A stretch of 27,341 bases of DNA from Thermodesulfovibrionales bacterium (GCA_030018605.1 JASEHP010000004.1:1-27341); one strand, 5' to 3'; counted from the stretch's first letter, positions 1 through 6,743 are shown. The notes: a model not told the origin generated them from the sequence alone. A program made the numbers and translations.

Positions 1-51
1 ATTTTAGATGATTTAACCAGTACCTTCTCGGTTACATTTTAGATGATTTAA
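1..51. repeat. Two direct copies of a 16-bp repeat, possible IS end
   Basis: The 16-mer ATTTTAGATGATTTAA occurs at 1-16 and again at 36-51, a 35-bp period. The second copy is preceded by GTTAC and the first is cut by the window edge. Spaced copies of one short motif are typical of transposase-binding ends of some insertion sequences, so this may be the right end of an element lying to the left. No transposase is visible here to confirm it. Confidence 0.45.
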
Positions 52-118
52 TGCGTTATATTGTTTTTGCAGTAGGTTAGGGTTAAAATATAACAGTTTG
101 ATTATTAGAGGAGGTAAA

Positions 119-358
119 ATGCAAAGTGTAACTTTAAAGAGACAAGCCAAGAGGTCTATTGATGAGCTGTCAGAGGAAAAGGTGAAGGTTGCTGTTGACT
201 TTATAGATTATCTTAAAGAAAAAGAAGAGATGGAAGCAACTCTTGAGATTTTATCGAGCCATGAGCTTATGGAACAAATTGCGGAGGCGGAAAGATCAAT
301 TAAAAAGGGGAAGCTCGAAGACTTTATACCATGGGAAAAGATAAAACGGAATGTATAA
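119..358 (+). CDS. RelB/Phd-like antitoxin of a type II toxin-antitoxin pair
   Basis: A 79-residue acidic, helix-rich protein. The ATG at 119 follows a strong AGAGGAGG ribosome-binding site at 107-114, so I prefer it to an in-frame TTG at 98. The N-terminal part (SIDELSEEKVKVAVDFIDYL) looks like the short dimerisation and DNA-binding segment of small antitoxins. The charged C-terminal half (around EAERSIKKGKLEDFIPW) is the usual toxin-wrapping tail. Its stop overlaps the start of the RelE-like toxin by 8 nt, the normal order and coupling for such pairs. It probably represses its own promoter and neutralises the toxin. The subfamily is not certain. Confidence 0.8.
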   Translation: MQSVTLKRQAKRSIDELSEEKVKVAVDFIDYLKEKEEMEATLEILSSHELMEQIAEAERSIKKGKLEDFIPWEKIKRNV

Positions 359-611
359 AGTTTCCCTTCATAAAAAGGCGGCTAAATACTACGAAAGACT
401 TGATGATAAGACGGTTAGGAGGATTAACAAAGCCATCGAGGAAATAAGCAATAACCCGCTTGAAGGATTCCATATAAAAAGGCTTAGAGGAAAACACGAG
501 GGTAAATATAGATATGCGGTTGGAGATTTAAGGATCATCTACATGGTCAATATCGAAACTGAGGTTGTTCTGGTAGAGGCCATCGGGCCAAGAGGAGATG
601 TTTACAAATAG
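351..611 (+). CDS. RelE/ParE-type toxin
   Basis: An 86-residue basic protein with the RelE/ParE fold signature: an N-terminal strand and helices (VSLHKKAAKYYERLDDKTVRRI), then a turn at NPLEGFHIKRLRGKHEGKYR and the paired strands RYAVGDLRIIYMV and VVLVEAIGPRGDVY. The sequence KYRYAVGDLRIIY is the conserved core of RelE-like mRNA interferases that cut mRNA on the ribosome. The start overlaps the antitoxin gene by 8 nt, implying translational coupling. Whether it acts on ribosome-bound mRNA (RelE) or gyrase (ParE) cannot be told from sequence alone; the KYR...GDxRIIY pattern favours RelE. Confidence 0.88.
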   Translation: MYKVSLHKKAAKYYERLDDKTVRRINKAIEEISNNPLEGFHIKRLRGKHEGKYRYAVGDLRIIYMVNIETEVVLVEAIGPRGDVYK

Positions 612-731
612 AGGCAATAGAATCCATCTGCATCAACAGGCAATTCTCCTTATCCAAAAGTTCTACGTATTTCTTCTCCTCTTCAAATATCTCAAATTCT
701 CTGAGACAAAAGAGATAACCCTAACCCTTGA

Positions 732-1268
732 ATGGATAAAATAAAGTATACAAAAATGAGCAATTCATGGAAGCCGGTATCTAAAGTCGGTTTAGGCATA
801 GGAGTTTTGAGTGCTGTTGCCTTCTGGATTCATGCGCTCGTGGATGAGGACGGCTTTCTTCTTCTTGACCATGTAAACCTTCCATTCCACGAATTCGGGC
901 ATCTGTTATTCGGTCCTTTTGGAGAAACCCTTGGGGTTTGGGGCGGAACCATTATGCAGCTTCTGGTTCCCTTTGTTATCCTCCTGAGCTTTTTCATAAG
1001 GAGAGAAACCGCTGGTGTTGCATTCAGCACATTTTGGTTCGGAGAAAATTTTCTTAACATATCGATTTATATCGCTGATGCAAGAAAACTGGAACTCCCT
1101 CTTGTAGGCAGCGGCGGCCATGACTGGAACATAATCCTTTCAGACATCGGCATGCTTAAGTATGACACCGGCATCGCGTGTGTAGTTAAAGCTCTCGGCT
1201 GGCTGATAATGCTTTCGTCTGTAGTCTGGCTTCTGATGGCGAGTTTAAAGTCCAAACAAGAAATATAA
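732..1268 (+). CDS. Small membrane protein with an HExxH zinc motif, M50-like
   Basis: A 178-residue protein with four or so hydrophobic segments (about residues 17-35, 74-90, 95-113 and 150-170). The motif HEFGH at residues 53-57 is the HExxH zinc-binding signature, within a membrane-embedded stretch as in site-2 protease (M50) enzymes. Further conserved-looking polar residues are N107, D117 and the GHDWN segment at 129-133, any of which could be a third metal ligand. I recall related uncharacterised proteins with this HExGH...GHDWN layout but no assigned function. No Shine-Dalgarno sequence precedes the ATG at 732 or the alternative ATG at 756. Protease activity is inferred only. Confidence 0.7.
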   Translation: MDKIKYTKMSNSWKPVSKVGLGIGVLSAVAFWIHALVDEDGFLLLDHVNLPFHEFGHLLFGPFGETLGVWGGTIMQLLVPFVILLSFFIRRETAGVAFSTFWFGENFLNISIYIADARKLELPLVGSGGHDWNIILSDIGMLKYDTGIACVVKALGWLIMLSSVVWLLMASLKSKQEI

Positions 1269-1311
1269 ATGCCAAAAAGGTATAAAGCTGATGTTGATAT
1301 TCTAAAACATT

Positions 1312-1386
1312 GACCACAAGCTCGGTCTTTTTCACCTCGTCTGTCGTTACTCCGAAGAGGGGGCCGATTAAGGGAAGCCCGGGAAC
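1312..1386 (-). pseudogene. Relic of a secretin (GspD/PilQ family) C-terminal end
   Basis: Read on the minus strand immediately after the ymdB stop, this stretch encodes VPGLPLIGPLFGVTTDEVKK followed by TELVV. This is the signature near the end of the secretin channel domain, where a 'P-x-LG-xLF' turn is followed by a charged 'K-TELVIxxTP' strand. No start codon or rest of the gene is present: the upstream codons belong to ymdB and after TELVV the similarity stops. It is therefore a fragment of about 25 codons left by deletion or rearrangement. Recognition is from motif memory, not a search. Confidence 0.6.
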
Positions 1387-1392
1387 CGAATG

Positions 1393-2175
1393 TCAGGGAT
1401 ATTTAAGCTGTAATCTCTGGATTGCAGTTGCCTTGCTCGTTTTTTCGTCAATCTCTATAACCACTGCCGACAATATGCCTTCGCCCTTAGCCACTTCAAA
1501 CTTCATGGGCATTTGAAGCAGAAACCTCTCTATAATCTGCTCTTTTTCAATACCTATAACTGAAACCGCAGGCCCTGTCATTCCTACATCCGTTATATAA
1601 GCAGTGCCGTTTGGAAGTATCTTTTCATCTGCTGTCTGCACATGCGTATGCGTTCCAATAACCGCGCTGACTTCTCCGTCAACAAAATAACCGAATGCTA
1701 TTTTTTCAGAAGTCGCCTCAGCATGGAAGTCCACTATGATTATATTCGTGGACTCTCTTAATTTCTTAATCTCTTCCTTGCCTGTTCTGAACGGGCAGTC
1801 AAGGGCTGACATAAAAACCCTGCCTGATATATTGAGAATTCCGACCTTTATTCCGTTTGAAAGCGTATGCACTGCGCTGCCGCATCCCGGCACGCCGGGA
1901 GGATAGTTCCCGGGCCTGAGTATCCTGTCTTCTTTTGCAATGTAAGGGATAGAATCCTTTTTATCCCATATATGATTGCCGGTTGTAATGACATGAACGC
2001 CGCAATTAAGTATCTCGCCTGCTGTCTTGTCTGTCACGCCGAAACCGCCGGCAACATTCTCGCCGTTCGCAATTACAAGGTCTATCTTATACCTGTCAAC
2101 AATATTGGGCAGGAGTCCCTTGAGGGTTGTCCTGCCGATTTTGCCGACTATATCGCCTATGAAGAGAACTTTCAT
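1393..2175 (-). CDS. ymdB: YmdB-family metallophosphoesterase (TIGR00282)
   Basis: A 260-residue protein, the usual length for this family of dinuclear-metal phosphodiesterases. Bacillus YmdB hydrolyses 2',3'-cyclic nucleotides and affects biofilm and motility decisions. The metal ligands are all visible: D8 in FIGDIVG, E39-N40 in ANGEN, N67-H68 in TGNH, H151 in DFHAE, and H176 and H178 in GTHTH. It lies directly downstream of rny on the same strand, an arrangement found in many bacteria that suggests a link to RNA turnover. The 80-bp gap to rny is filled by a heptamer-repeat hairpin, and no clear ribosome-binding site precedes the ATG. Confidence 0.93.
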   Translation of the reverse strand: MKVLFIGDIVGKIGRTTLKGLLPNIVDRYKIDLVIANGENVAGGFGVTDKTAGEILNCGVHVITTGNHIWDKKDSIPYIAKEDRILRPGNYPPGVPGCGSAVHTLSNGIKVGILNISGRVFMSALDCPFRTGKEEIKKLRESTNIIIVDFHAEATSEKIAFGYFVDGEVSAVIGTHTHVQTADEKILPNGTAYITDVGMTGPAVSVIGIEKEQIIERFLLQMPMKFEVAKGEGILSAVVIEIDEKTSKATAIQRLQLKYP

Positions 2176-2180
2176 AATTC

Positions 2181-2252
2181 AAGATGCATGATTCAGGATA
2201 CATGATGCCTGATATTCAATAACATGTATCCTGCATCCTGTATCTTGTATCA
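2181..2252. repeat. Heptamer-repeat hairpin between rny and ymdB
   Basis: On the plus strand there are five 7-bp units at 2182-2216 (AGATGCA, TGATTCA, GGATACA, TGATGCC, TGATATT) and four at 2225-2252 (TGTATCC, TGCATCC, TGTATCT, TGTATCA). The two arms are imperfectly complementary, so the transcript can form a long hairpin just upstream of ymdB. It may shift the rny:ymdB expression ratio. It belongs to the dispersed microrepeat family of this window. Confidence 0.8.
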
Positions 2253-2258
2253 GTTTTT

Positions 2259-3824
2259 TTATTTCGCATATTCCACATATCTTGATTCCCTGATAACAGT
2301 GACCTTTATCTGACCCGGATACGTCATCTCGGATTCTATCTTCTTTGCCAGATCCTTGGACATCACTGCCGACATATCATCCGTCATATCTTCAGGCCTT
2401 ACAATTATTCTTATCTCCCTGCCGGCCTGTATTGCATAGCACTTCTCTACCCCTTTATACGACATCGCCATCTTTTCAAGATTCTCAAGCCGTTTCAGAT
2501 AATTTTCTATGCTTTCTCTCCTGACGCCCGGCCTTGCAGCAGACAGCGCATCAGCAGCGGCAACCAAAGCTGCTTCTGCTGTTATAGGTTCGCCTTCTCC
2601 GTGGTGAACAAGTATTGCATTTACCACCTTCGGATTTTCCCCGTGTTTTTTTGCAAAGCTTGCCCCAATCTCCTGATGCGAGCCTTCAACCTCATGATCA
2701 ATTGCCTTGCCGATATCATGGAGGAGCCCTGCCCTTTTGGCAAGCTTGACGTCAATGCCAAGTTCTCCTGCCATCATGCCTGCAAGATACGCCACCTCTT
2801 TTGAATGCTGAAGCACGGGCTGTCCGTATGATGTCCTGTATTTGAGTCTGCCGAGCAGTTTTACTATCTCAGGATGTATCCCTGAAAGCCCGATATCAAA
2901 AACCGCCTTTTCTCCTTCTTCCCTGATGTTTGCATCTACCTCTCTCTTAACCTTCTCAACGATTTCCTCTATTCTTGTCGGATGTATCCTTCCGTCTGCA
3001 ATAAGCCTCTCGAGTGAAATCCTCGCAACCTCCCTCCTCACGGGATCAAAAGCCGAGAGGGTCACAAGTTCAGGAGTATCATCAACAAGAAGGTCAACGC
3101 CTGTAGCCGCTTCAAGCGCGCGGATATTCCTGCCTTCTCTTCCTATTATCCTGCCCTTCATTTCGTCATTCGGAAGACTCACTGCCGATGCCGTAGCATC
3201 CGCAATATACTCACTCGCATATCTCTGTATGGCAAAGCTTATCGTTTCCTTGGCTTTTTTCTCGGCTGTTTCTTTTACCTCATCTTCTATGGCTTTCGCA
3301 AGTTTTGCCGCCTCAAAACGGGATTCCTCTTCCACCCTCTTAAACAGCTCTGCCTTTGCCTCATCAGAGCTTATCCCTGAGATTCTTTCAAGCTGAAGAG
3401 TCTGCTCTTTCAACATCTGGCTGTACCGGTTGTCTTTCTCCTGTATTGCCCGCTCTTTTGAAGTGTATTCTTTTTCCCTTCTTGTAAGGTCATGTTCCCT
3501 TTTATCTATCTGGTCAAACTTGCGGTCTAATGTTTCCTCTTTCTGCCTTAACCTTTTATCAAGCTGGTTTAACTCAGAACGCCTCTCTTTAAGGTCTTTC
3601 TCTGCCTCCGCCTTAGCCTGATAGACAATGTCTTTTGCCTCAAGAGACGCCTCTTTTTTTCTGGTCTCTGCTTCTTTTTTTGCCTCTTCAAGCAGTTTTA
3701 CTTTTTCTTTTTCAATATCTAATTGCCTCGGCTTCAGAGAGCTTCTATATATAAAGCTCATGATCACCCCAACACCAACGCCAACACCAACAGCAATTAA
3801 CACTAGATATACTGTATCAATCAT
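2259..3824 (-). CDS. rny: Ribonuclease Y
   Basis: A 521-residue protein with the full RNase Y architecture. An N-terminal membrane anchor (about residues 3-25) is followed by a long charged coiled coil (about 30-190), a KH RNA-binding domain with GRIIGREGRNIRALE (about 223-240) and an HD phosphohydrolase domain with HSKEVAYLAG and LLHDIGKAIDHE. It is the membrane-bound endoribonuclease that starts mRNA decay in many bacteria lacking RNase E. The ATG at 3824 follows AGGAGG by 10 nt. The 6S RNA gene lies upstream and ymdB downstream on the same strand. Length and motifs are complete and I see nothing damaged. Confidence 0.97.
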   Translation of the reverse strand: MIDTVYLVLIAVGVGVGVGVIMSFIYRSSLKPRQLDIEKEKVKLLEEAKKEAETRKKEASLEAKDIVYQAKAEAEKDLKERRSELNQLDKRLRQKEETLDRKFDQIDKREHDLTRREKEYTSKERAIQEKDNRYSQMLKEQTLQLERISGISSDEAKAELFKRVEEESRFEAAKLAKAIEDEVKETAEKKAKETISFAIQRYASEYIADATASAVSLPNDEMKGRIIGREGRNIRALEAATGVDLLVDDTPELVTLSAFDPVRREVARISLERLIADGRIHPTRIEEIVEKVKREVDANIREEGEKAVFDIGLSGIHPEIVKLLGRLKYRTSYGQPVLQHSKEVAYLAGMMAGELGIDVKLAKRAGLLHDIGKAIDHEVEGSHQEIGASFAKKHGENPKVVNAILVHHGEGEPITAEAALVAAADALSAARPGVRRESIENYLKRLENLEKMAMSYKGVEKCYAIQAGREIRIIVRPEDMTDDMSAVMSKDLAKKIESEMTYPGQIKVTVIRESRYVEYAK

Positions 3825-4309
3825 TGGATGCTATCCTCCTTTTCACTCTATATTTACTAATATTGCCATTTGTAAAGCCTCATAAACCATAAGCCGTCAT
3901 GCCCGAAGTTCTTTATCGGGCATCCAGCATGGATTCCCGCTTACTGACACAAACAATGTGGCTTTATTAATGCATTTCTTAATAACGCAAAAATACGGTA
4001 TTCATAAATACCGCATCCCGAACAATTCGGGACTCACCGTGTGTAAGTTAAAAAGTTTTTTGCGCAGCAACAAAAAAATCTGTTCTTACGCGCTACGGGC
4101 AGGAGATATGGATTAAGTGTTTTTGTTAAGGAGTAAGCGGGAATATATGCCTGGCATGTATTTTACCGGCACACTTTATTATACGGCTCAATAAACCGAG
4201 CCAATAATCAAACCCTTTATTTATATTTTCCCTCAGAAACATAATTTCCACTATAAACGCCTGCCCGGCCTTTCTAACTAAGCGAAAGGAAACAAAAGTT
4301 TCACCTTTC
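3825..4309. other. Gene-free stretch with three palindromes
   Basis: No convincing gene is present; the open frames here lack family features and ribosome-binding sites. It holds three hairpins: GCCCGA/TCGGGC at 3901-3921, part of a 'GTCATGCCCGA...TCGGGCATCCAG' unit resembling common dispersed bacterial palindromes; CGGTATT/AATACCG at 3996-4013; and TCCCGAA/TTCGGGA at 4016-4032. In many bacteria a 5-formyltetrahydrofolate cyclo-ligase gene lies near the 6S RNA gene, but none is seen here. Confidence 0.6.
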
Positions 4310-4518
4310 AAAGGTAAAATAAACCCGCCCTGCCGTGCAAATGAATAATCAGATCCGCCCATAAATATAGGTGGGTGTCTTGAAGGGGACTTCAGGCTTT
4401 CTCAGTATTAATGAGACATGCACACCGTCCTCCTTACTCAGACTCCCTAAAGATCTAATTTGCCGGATCAACTTTTTCATCTGTCACCAACAGGGCAGGC
4501 AACCCTATCGCTCCTTGT
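4310..4518 (-). ncRNA. ssrS: 6S RNA
   Basis: The minus strand can fold as the long, bulged 6S rod that mimics an open promoter and binds the housekeeping RNA polymerase. The closing stem pairs GCCTGCCCTG (4500-4491) with CAGGGCGGG (4332-4324). CAGATGAA pairs with TTCATTTG, and GATCCG with CGGATC. An outer arm, AAGGAGGAC, pairs with GTCCCCTT beyond the bubble. The apical part GGTGTGCATGTCTC...TGAGAAAGCCTGAAG and the bubble strand GACACCCACCT...ATGGG closely resemble E. coli 6S (GGTGAGCATGCTCG...GAGAAGCCTTAA, GACACATTCACCT...AAGGG). It lies upstream of rny, a known 6S neighbourhood. Ends are approximate; no classic terminator was found. Confidence 0.82.
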
Positions 4519-4524
4519 AATTAT

Positions 4525-4553
4525 TTTATAACAAAAACAGCGCGTTTAAGCAA
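4525..4553 (-). promoter_or_regulatory. Sigma70-type promoter of the 6S RNA
   Basis: On the minus strand, TTGCTT (4553-4548) and TATAAA (4530-4525) are separated by exactly 17 bp. This predicts a start near 4518, at the foot of the 6S closing stem. The good spacing and position relative to the stem support each other. Confidence 0.7.
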
Positions 4554-4628
4554 GAAAAAATCTTTACCCTGAGCACTTTTAGCTTGTATTAAAAATCTTT
4601 TTTGAATAGACTATTAAAATAACTAAAA

Positions 4629-5339
4629 ATGGCTATGACAGGAACAATCTTAGCAGGTGGAGAAAACAGGAGGATTCCCTTACTGAAGGGGCATATCGAG
4701 ATTAACGGGGAAAAAATAATTGATTCCAGTGTCAATCTGATGAGAAACTTATTCGGAAGGGTAGTTATAAGCACAAATACACCGGAGTTTTATTTTTACT
4801 GCGGGGTACCGATGATAGGGGACATTATCAATCAAAGGGGGCCGCTTACCGGCATCTTCTCTGTGCTGTTAAACATAAAGGAGAATGCGATATTTGTAGT
4901 CGCCTGTGATATGCCGTTCCTAAATGAACGGCTTATCAGGTATATGGTTGAAAGATTTAATACAGAACTCAGAACTCAGAACTCAATCCCCCCCACCCAC
5001 CCCTCCCCCTCGAGTGGGGAGGGCAAGGGAGGGGGTGAACGTCTGGACTCTGGACTCTGGACTCTGGACTCTGAGCAGAGGCATGATGCTGTGATACCTG
5101 TATTTGAAGGAAAGCCGCAGCCATTGTTCGGGATATATTCAAAAAATATTCTCGGCATCATTGAAAAAAGACTTAATAAAGGACTGAAGAGATTAAAAGA
5201 TTTGTTGACAGAAATTAACGTCTTATATATAAAAGAGGAAGAGCTAAGGCAGATAGACCCTGAAGGCAGGTCATTTCTGAATATCAATACAATGGAAGAC
5301 TTAGAAAAAGTCAGGGGAGGTAAAATATGTTTGGTTTAG
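4629..5339 (+). CDS. mobA: Molybdenum cofactor guanylyltransferase with a repeat-derived insertion
   Basis: MobA joins GMP to molybdopterin to form the guanine dinucleotide cofactor of molybdoenzymes. The N-terminal nucleotide loop LAGGENRRIPLLKG (residues 8-21), the GPLTGI segment and the metal-binding VACDMPFL (91-98) are all present. The protein is 236 residues; typical members are near 200. The excess is a low-complexity block at about residues 112-149, entirely encoded by heptamer arrays around a C/G palindrome (4964-5071). Family sequence resumes at HDAVIPVFEGKPQPLF. No ribosome-binding site precedes the ATG at 4629 or the alternative ATG at 4635. The 3' end overlaps tatA by 13 nt. Confidence 0.88.
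   Translation: MAMTGTILAGGENRRIPLLKGHIEINGEKIIDSSVNLMRNLFGRVVISTNTPEFYFYCGVPMIGDIINQRGPLTGIFSVLLNIKENAIFVVACDMPFLNERLIRYMVERFNTELRTQNSIPPTHPSPSSGEGKGGGERLDSGLWTLDSEQRHDAVIPVFEGKPQPLFGIYSKNILGIIEKRLNKGLKRLKDLLTEINVLYIKEEELRQIDPEGRSFLNINTMEDLEKVRGGKICLV
4964..5071. repeat. Composite microrepeat inserted in mobA
   Basis: Three modules stand side by side. AGAACTC is repeated three times at 4964-4984. A C-rich/G-rich palindrome around CCCCTCGAGTGGGG spans about 4988-5036. TGGACTC is repeated four times at 5044-5071. The whole block is read through in frame by mobA, adding about 37 codons. Confidence 0.9.
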
Positions 5340-5545
5340 GCATGCAAGAGCTAATCATTATACTGGTAATCGTAATTGTCCTTTTTGGAGCAAAGAGGCT
5401 GCCGGAACTCGCAGGCGGTATTGGAAAGGCCATAAAAAATTTCAAGAAATCCATGTCAGAGCCTGACGAGATAGACGTCACACCCAAAAAACAAGTTCCG
5501 GAAGAAAAAGAAGAAAAGAAAGAAAAAACAGGACAGGAAAAATGA
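5327..5545 (+). CDS. tatA: Sec-independent translocase subunit TatA
   Basis: A 72-residue protein with the TatA/E pattern: a short N-terminal membrane helix (about residues 7-21), the FGxKRLPEL hinge, an amphipathic helix GGIGKAIKNFKKSM and an acidic then lysine-rich tail. TatA multimers form the pore by which folded, often cofactor-loaded proteins leave the cytoplasm. A GGGGAGG ribosome-binding site lies within the end of mobA, and the two genes overlap by 13 nt. The neighbourhood makes sense, since molybdoenzymes matured with MobA products are classic Tat substrates. TatC is not in the window. Confidence 0.95.
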   Translation: MFGLGMQELIIILVIVIVLFGAKRLPELAGGIGKAIKNFKKSMSEPDEIDVTPKKQVPEEKEEKKEKTGQEK

Positions 5546-5546
5546 T

Positions 5547-5605
5547 GAGTTAAGAGTTAGGAGTTTAGAGTAATTTTTAAAATCCGAACTCCTAACTCTT
5601 AACTC
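5547..5605. repeat. Perfect heptamer-based inverted repeat between tatA and alr
   Basis: The 19-bp arms at 5547-5565 and 5587-5605 are exact reverse complements, separated by a 21-nt A/T-rich loop. Each arm is built of 7-bp units (GAGTTAA, GAGTTAG, GAGTT; AACTCCT, AACTCTT, AACTC). The RNA hairpin begins two bases after the tatA stop and ends 10 bases before alr, so it could act as a processing or attenuation site. No T-tract follows, so it is not a classic terminator. Confidence 0.9.
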
Positions 5606-5615
5606 CGAACTGCCT

Positions 5616-6743
5616 ATGGACAGAGGACCAATAGCAGAGATAGACCTCAGCGCTATCGCACATAATCTTAGAGCAGCAAAAAAGATAACAGGAAACAAAA
5701 CAGTGATAGCTGTTGTAAAAGCAGACGGCTATGGTCACGGCGCTGTTACAGTTTCGCAGCGTCTTATTGAAGAAGGGATTTCTTGCCTTGCAGTTGCATA
5801 CACATCAGAAGCTGCTACCCTGAGGCGCGCGGGCATTAAGGCGCCGATAATTTTACTTTTTGATAAAAGTAATATAGAAGATTATTTCAAATATAGTCTG
5901 ATACCTGTGGTCCATGATGCTAAGACAGCGCAACGATTCTCCAAAGAAGCAAAGGCAAGAAAACATAATCTTAATCTGCATATAAAAGTGGATACAGGCA
6001 TGGGAAGGCTCGGTTTTAGCATGGAAGACATAGAAAAAGGGATGAGCGCAATATGTAAAATGAATTTCATATCGGTCAAAGGGCTTATGAGCCACTTTTC
6101 AGATGCTGACCTTTATGACAGGTCTTATGCCTTAATGCAGGTTGAGAGATTTAACAAAGCAAGGAACGTCCTCAGTAAAAAAGGCATCAAACAGATTCTT
6201 TGCCATATGGCTAACAGCGCCGCTGTTATGACCCTTTCTGAATCGTACTTTGATGCTGTCAGGCCCGGACTGATGCTCTATGGATGTTCACCTATGCAGC
6301 AGACAGCCGACAGCTATCAGCTATCAGCTAAACATGAATTAAAACCTGCCATGACTGTCAAGACAAAGATTCTTTCTCTAAGAAGATTTAAAAAAGGAAC
6401 GCCTGTAAGTTATGGAAGGTCATTTATTACGGCAAGGGAAAGCCTTATAGCGGTGCTGCCGGTTGGTTACGCTGATGGATATCCGAGAGTTCTGTCAAAT
6501 AATGCGGATGTTATTATCAGAGGGAAACGCGCCCCTGTAGCCGGCAGGATATGCATGGACACTACGATGGCAGATGTTACGGAAATCAGAAACGTCTCTG
6601 AAAGAGATGAAGTTATTCTGCTTGGAAAACAAAAGAATGCTGTCATAACAGCATCTGAACTTGCAGAAAAGGCTGGAACAATTCCCTATGAAATCCTGAC
6701 ATCGCTGGGAAACAGATCAAGAAGGGTATACATTAATGAGTAA
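5616..6743 (+). CDS. alr: Alanine racemase
   Basis: A 375-residue PLP enzyme that makes D-alanine for peptidoglycan. The PLP lysine is K35 in AVVKADGYGHG, and the opposite catalytic tyrosine is Y266 in GTPVSYGR. HIKVDTGMGRLGF, VRPGLMLYG and GRICMD are further family signatures. The barrel domain comes first, then the C-terminal beta domain. The short stretch at about residues 229-240 (QTADSYQLSAKH) is encoded by a 7-bp repeat array and lies in a loop between the two domains. The ATG at 5616 directly follows the tatA-alr hairpin without an obvious ribosome-binding site. The stop overlaps mlaE by 8 nt. Confidence 0.97.
   Translation: MDRGPIAEIDLSAIAHNLRAAKKITGNKTVIAVVKADGYGHGAVTVSQRLIEEGISCLAVAYTSEAATLRRAGIKAPIILLFDKSNIEDYFKYSLIPVVHDAKTAQRFSKEAKARKHNLNLHIKVDTGMGRLGFSMEDIEKGMSAICKMNFISVKGLMSHFSDADLYDRSYALMQVERFNKARNVLSKKGIKQILCHMANSAAVMTLSESYFDAVRPGLMLYGCSPMQQTADSYQLSAKHELKPAMTVKTKILSLRRFKKGTPVSYGRSFITARESLIAVLPVGYADGYPRVLSNNADVIIRGKRAPVAGRICMDTTMADVTEIRNVSERDEVILLGKQKNAVITASELAEKAGTIPYEILTSLGNRSRRVYINE
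6300..6334. repeat. Heptamer array inside alr
   Basis: Five consecutive 7-bp units, CAGACAG, CCGACAG, CTATCAG, CTATCAG and CTAAACA (the last degenerate), are read through in frame by alr as residues about 229-240, between the two domains of the racemase. Confidence 0.8.

Larger units (their letters stand above)
75..726. repeat. 11-bp inverted repeat bracketing the toxin-antitoxin module
   Basis: GGTTAGGGTTA at 75-85 is the exact reverse complement of TAACCCTAACC at 716-726. The two copies enclose the RelB/RelE pair and its promoter region. This could mark insertion of the module as a unit or be chance. No transposase lies between them. Confidence 0.4.

Noticed and set aside
612..720. Minus-strand open stretch upstream of the membrane protein gene, with a charged EEEKKYVELLDK-like peptide
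   Set aside because: It starts after a stop with no start codon or ribosome-binding site and runs antisense into the toxin gene; too short to support as a gene or relic.
2842..3396. 184-residue plus-strand open frame
   Set aside because: It is a serine-rich mirror of the rny coding sequence, caused by codon bias of the opposite strand.
4126..4362. 78-residue open frame on the minus strand
   Set aside because: It overlaps the 3' part of the 6S RNA, has no ribosome-binding site and no recognisable family pattern.
5547..5605. Rho-independent terminator for tatA
   Set aside because: The stem is perfect but is A/T-rich with no following T-tract, and alr starts 10 bases later in the same operon.
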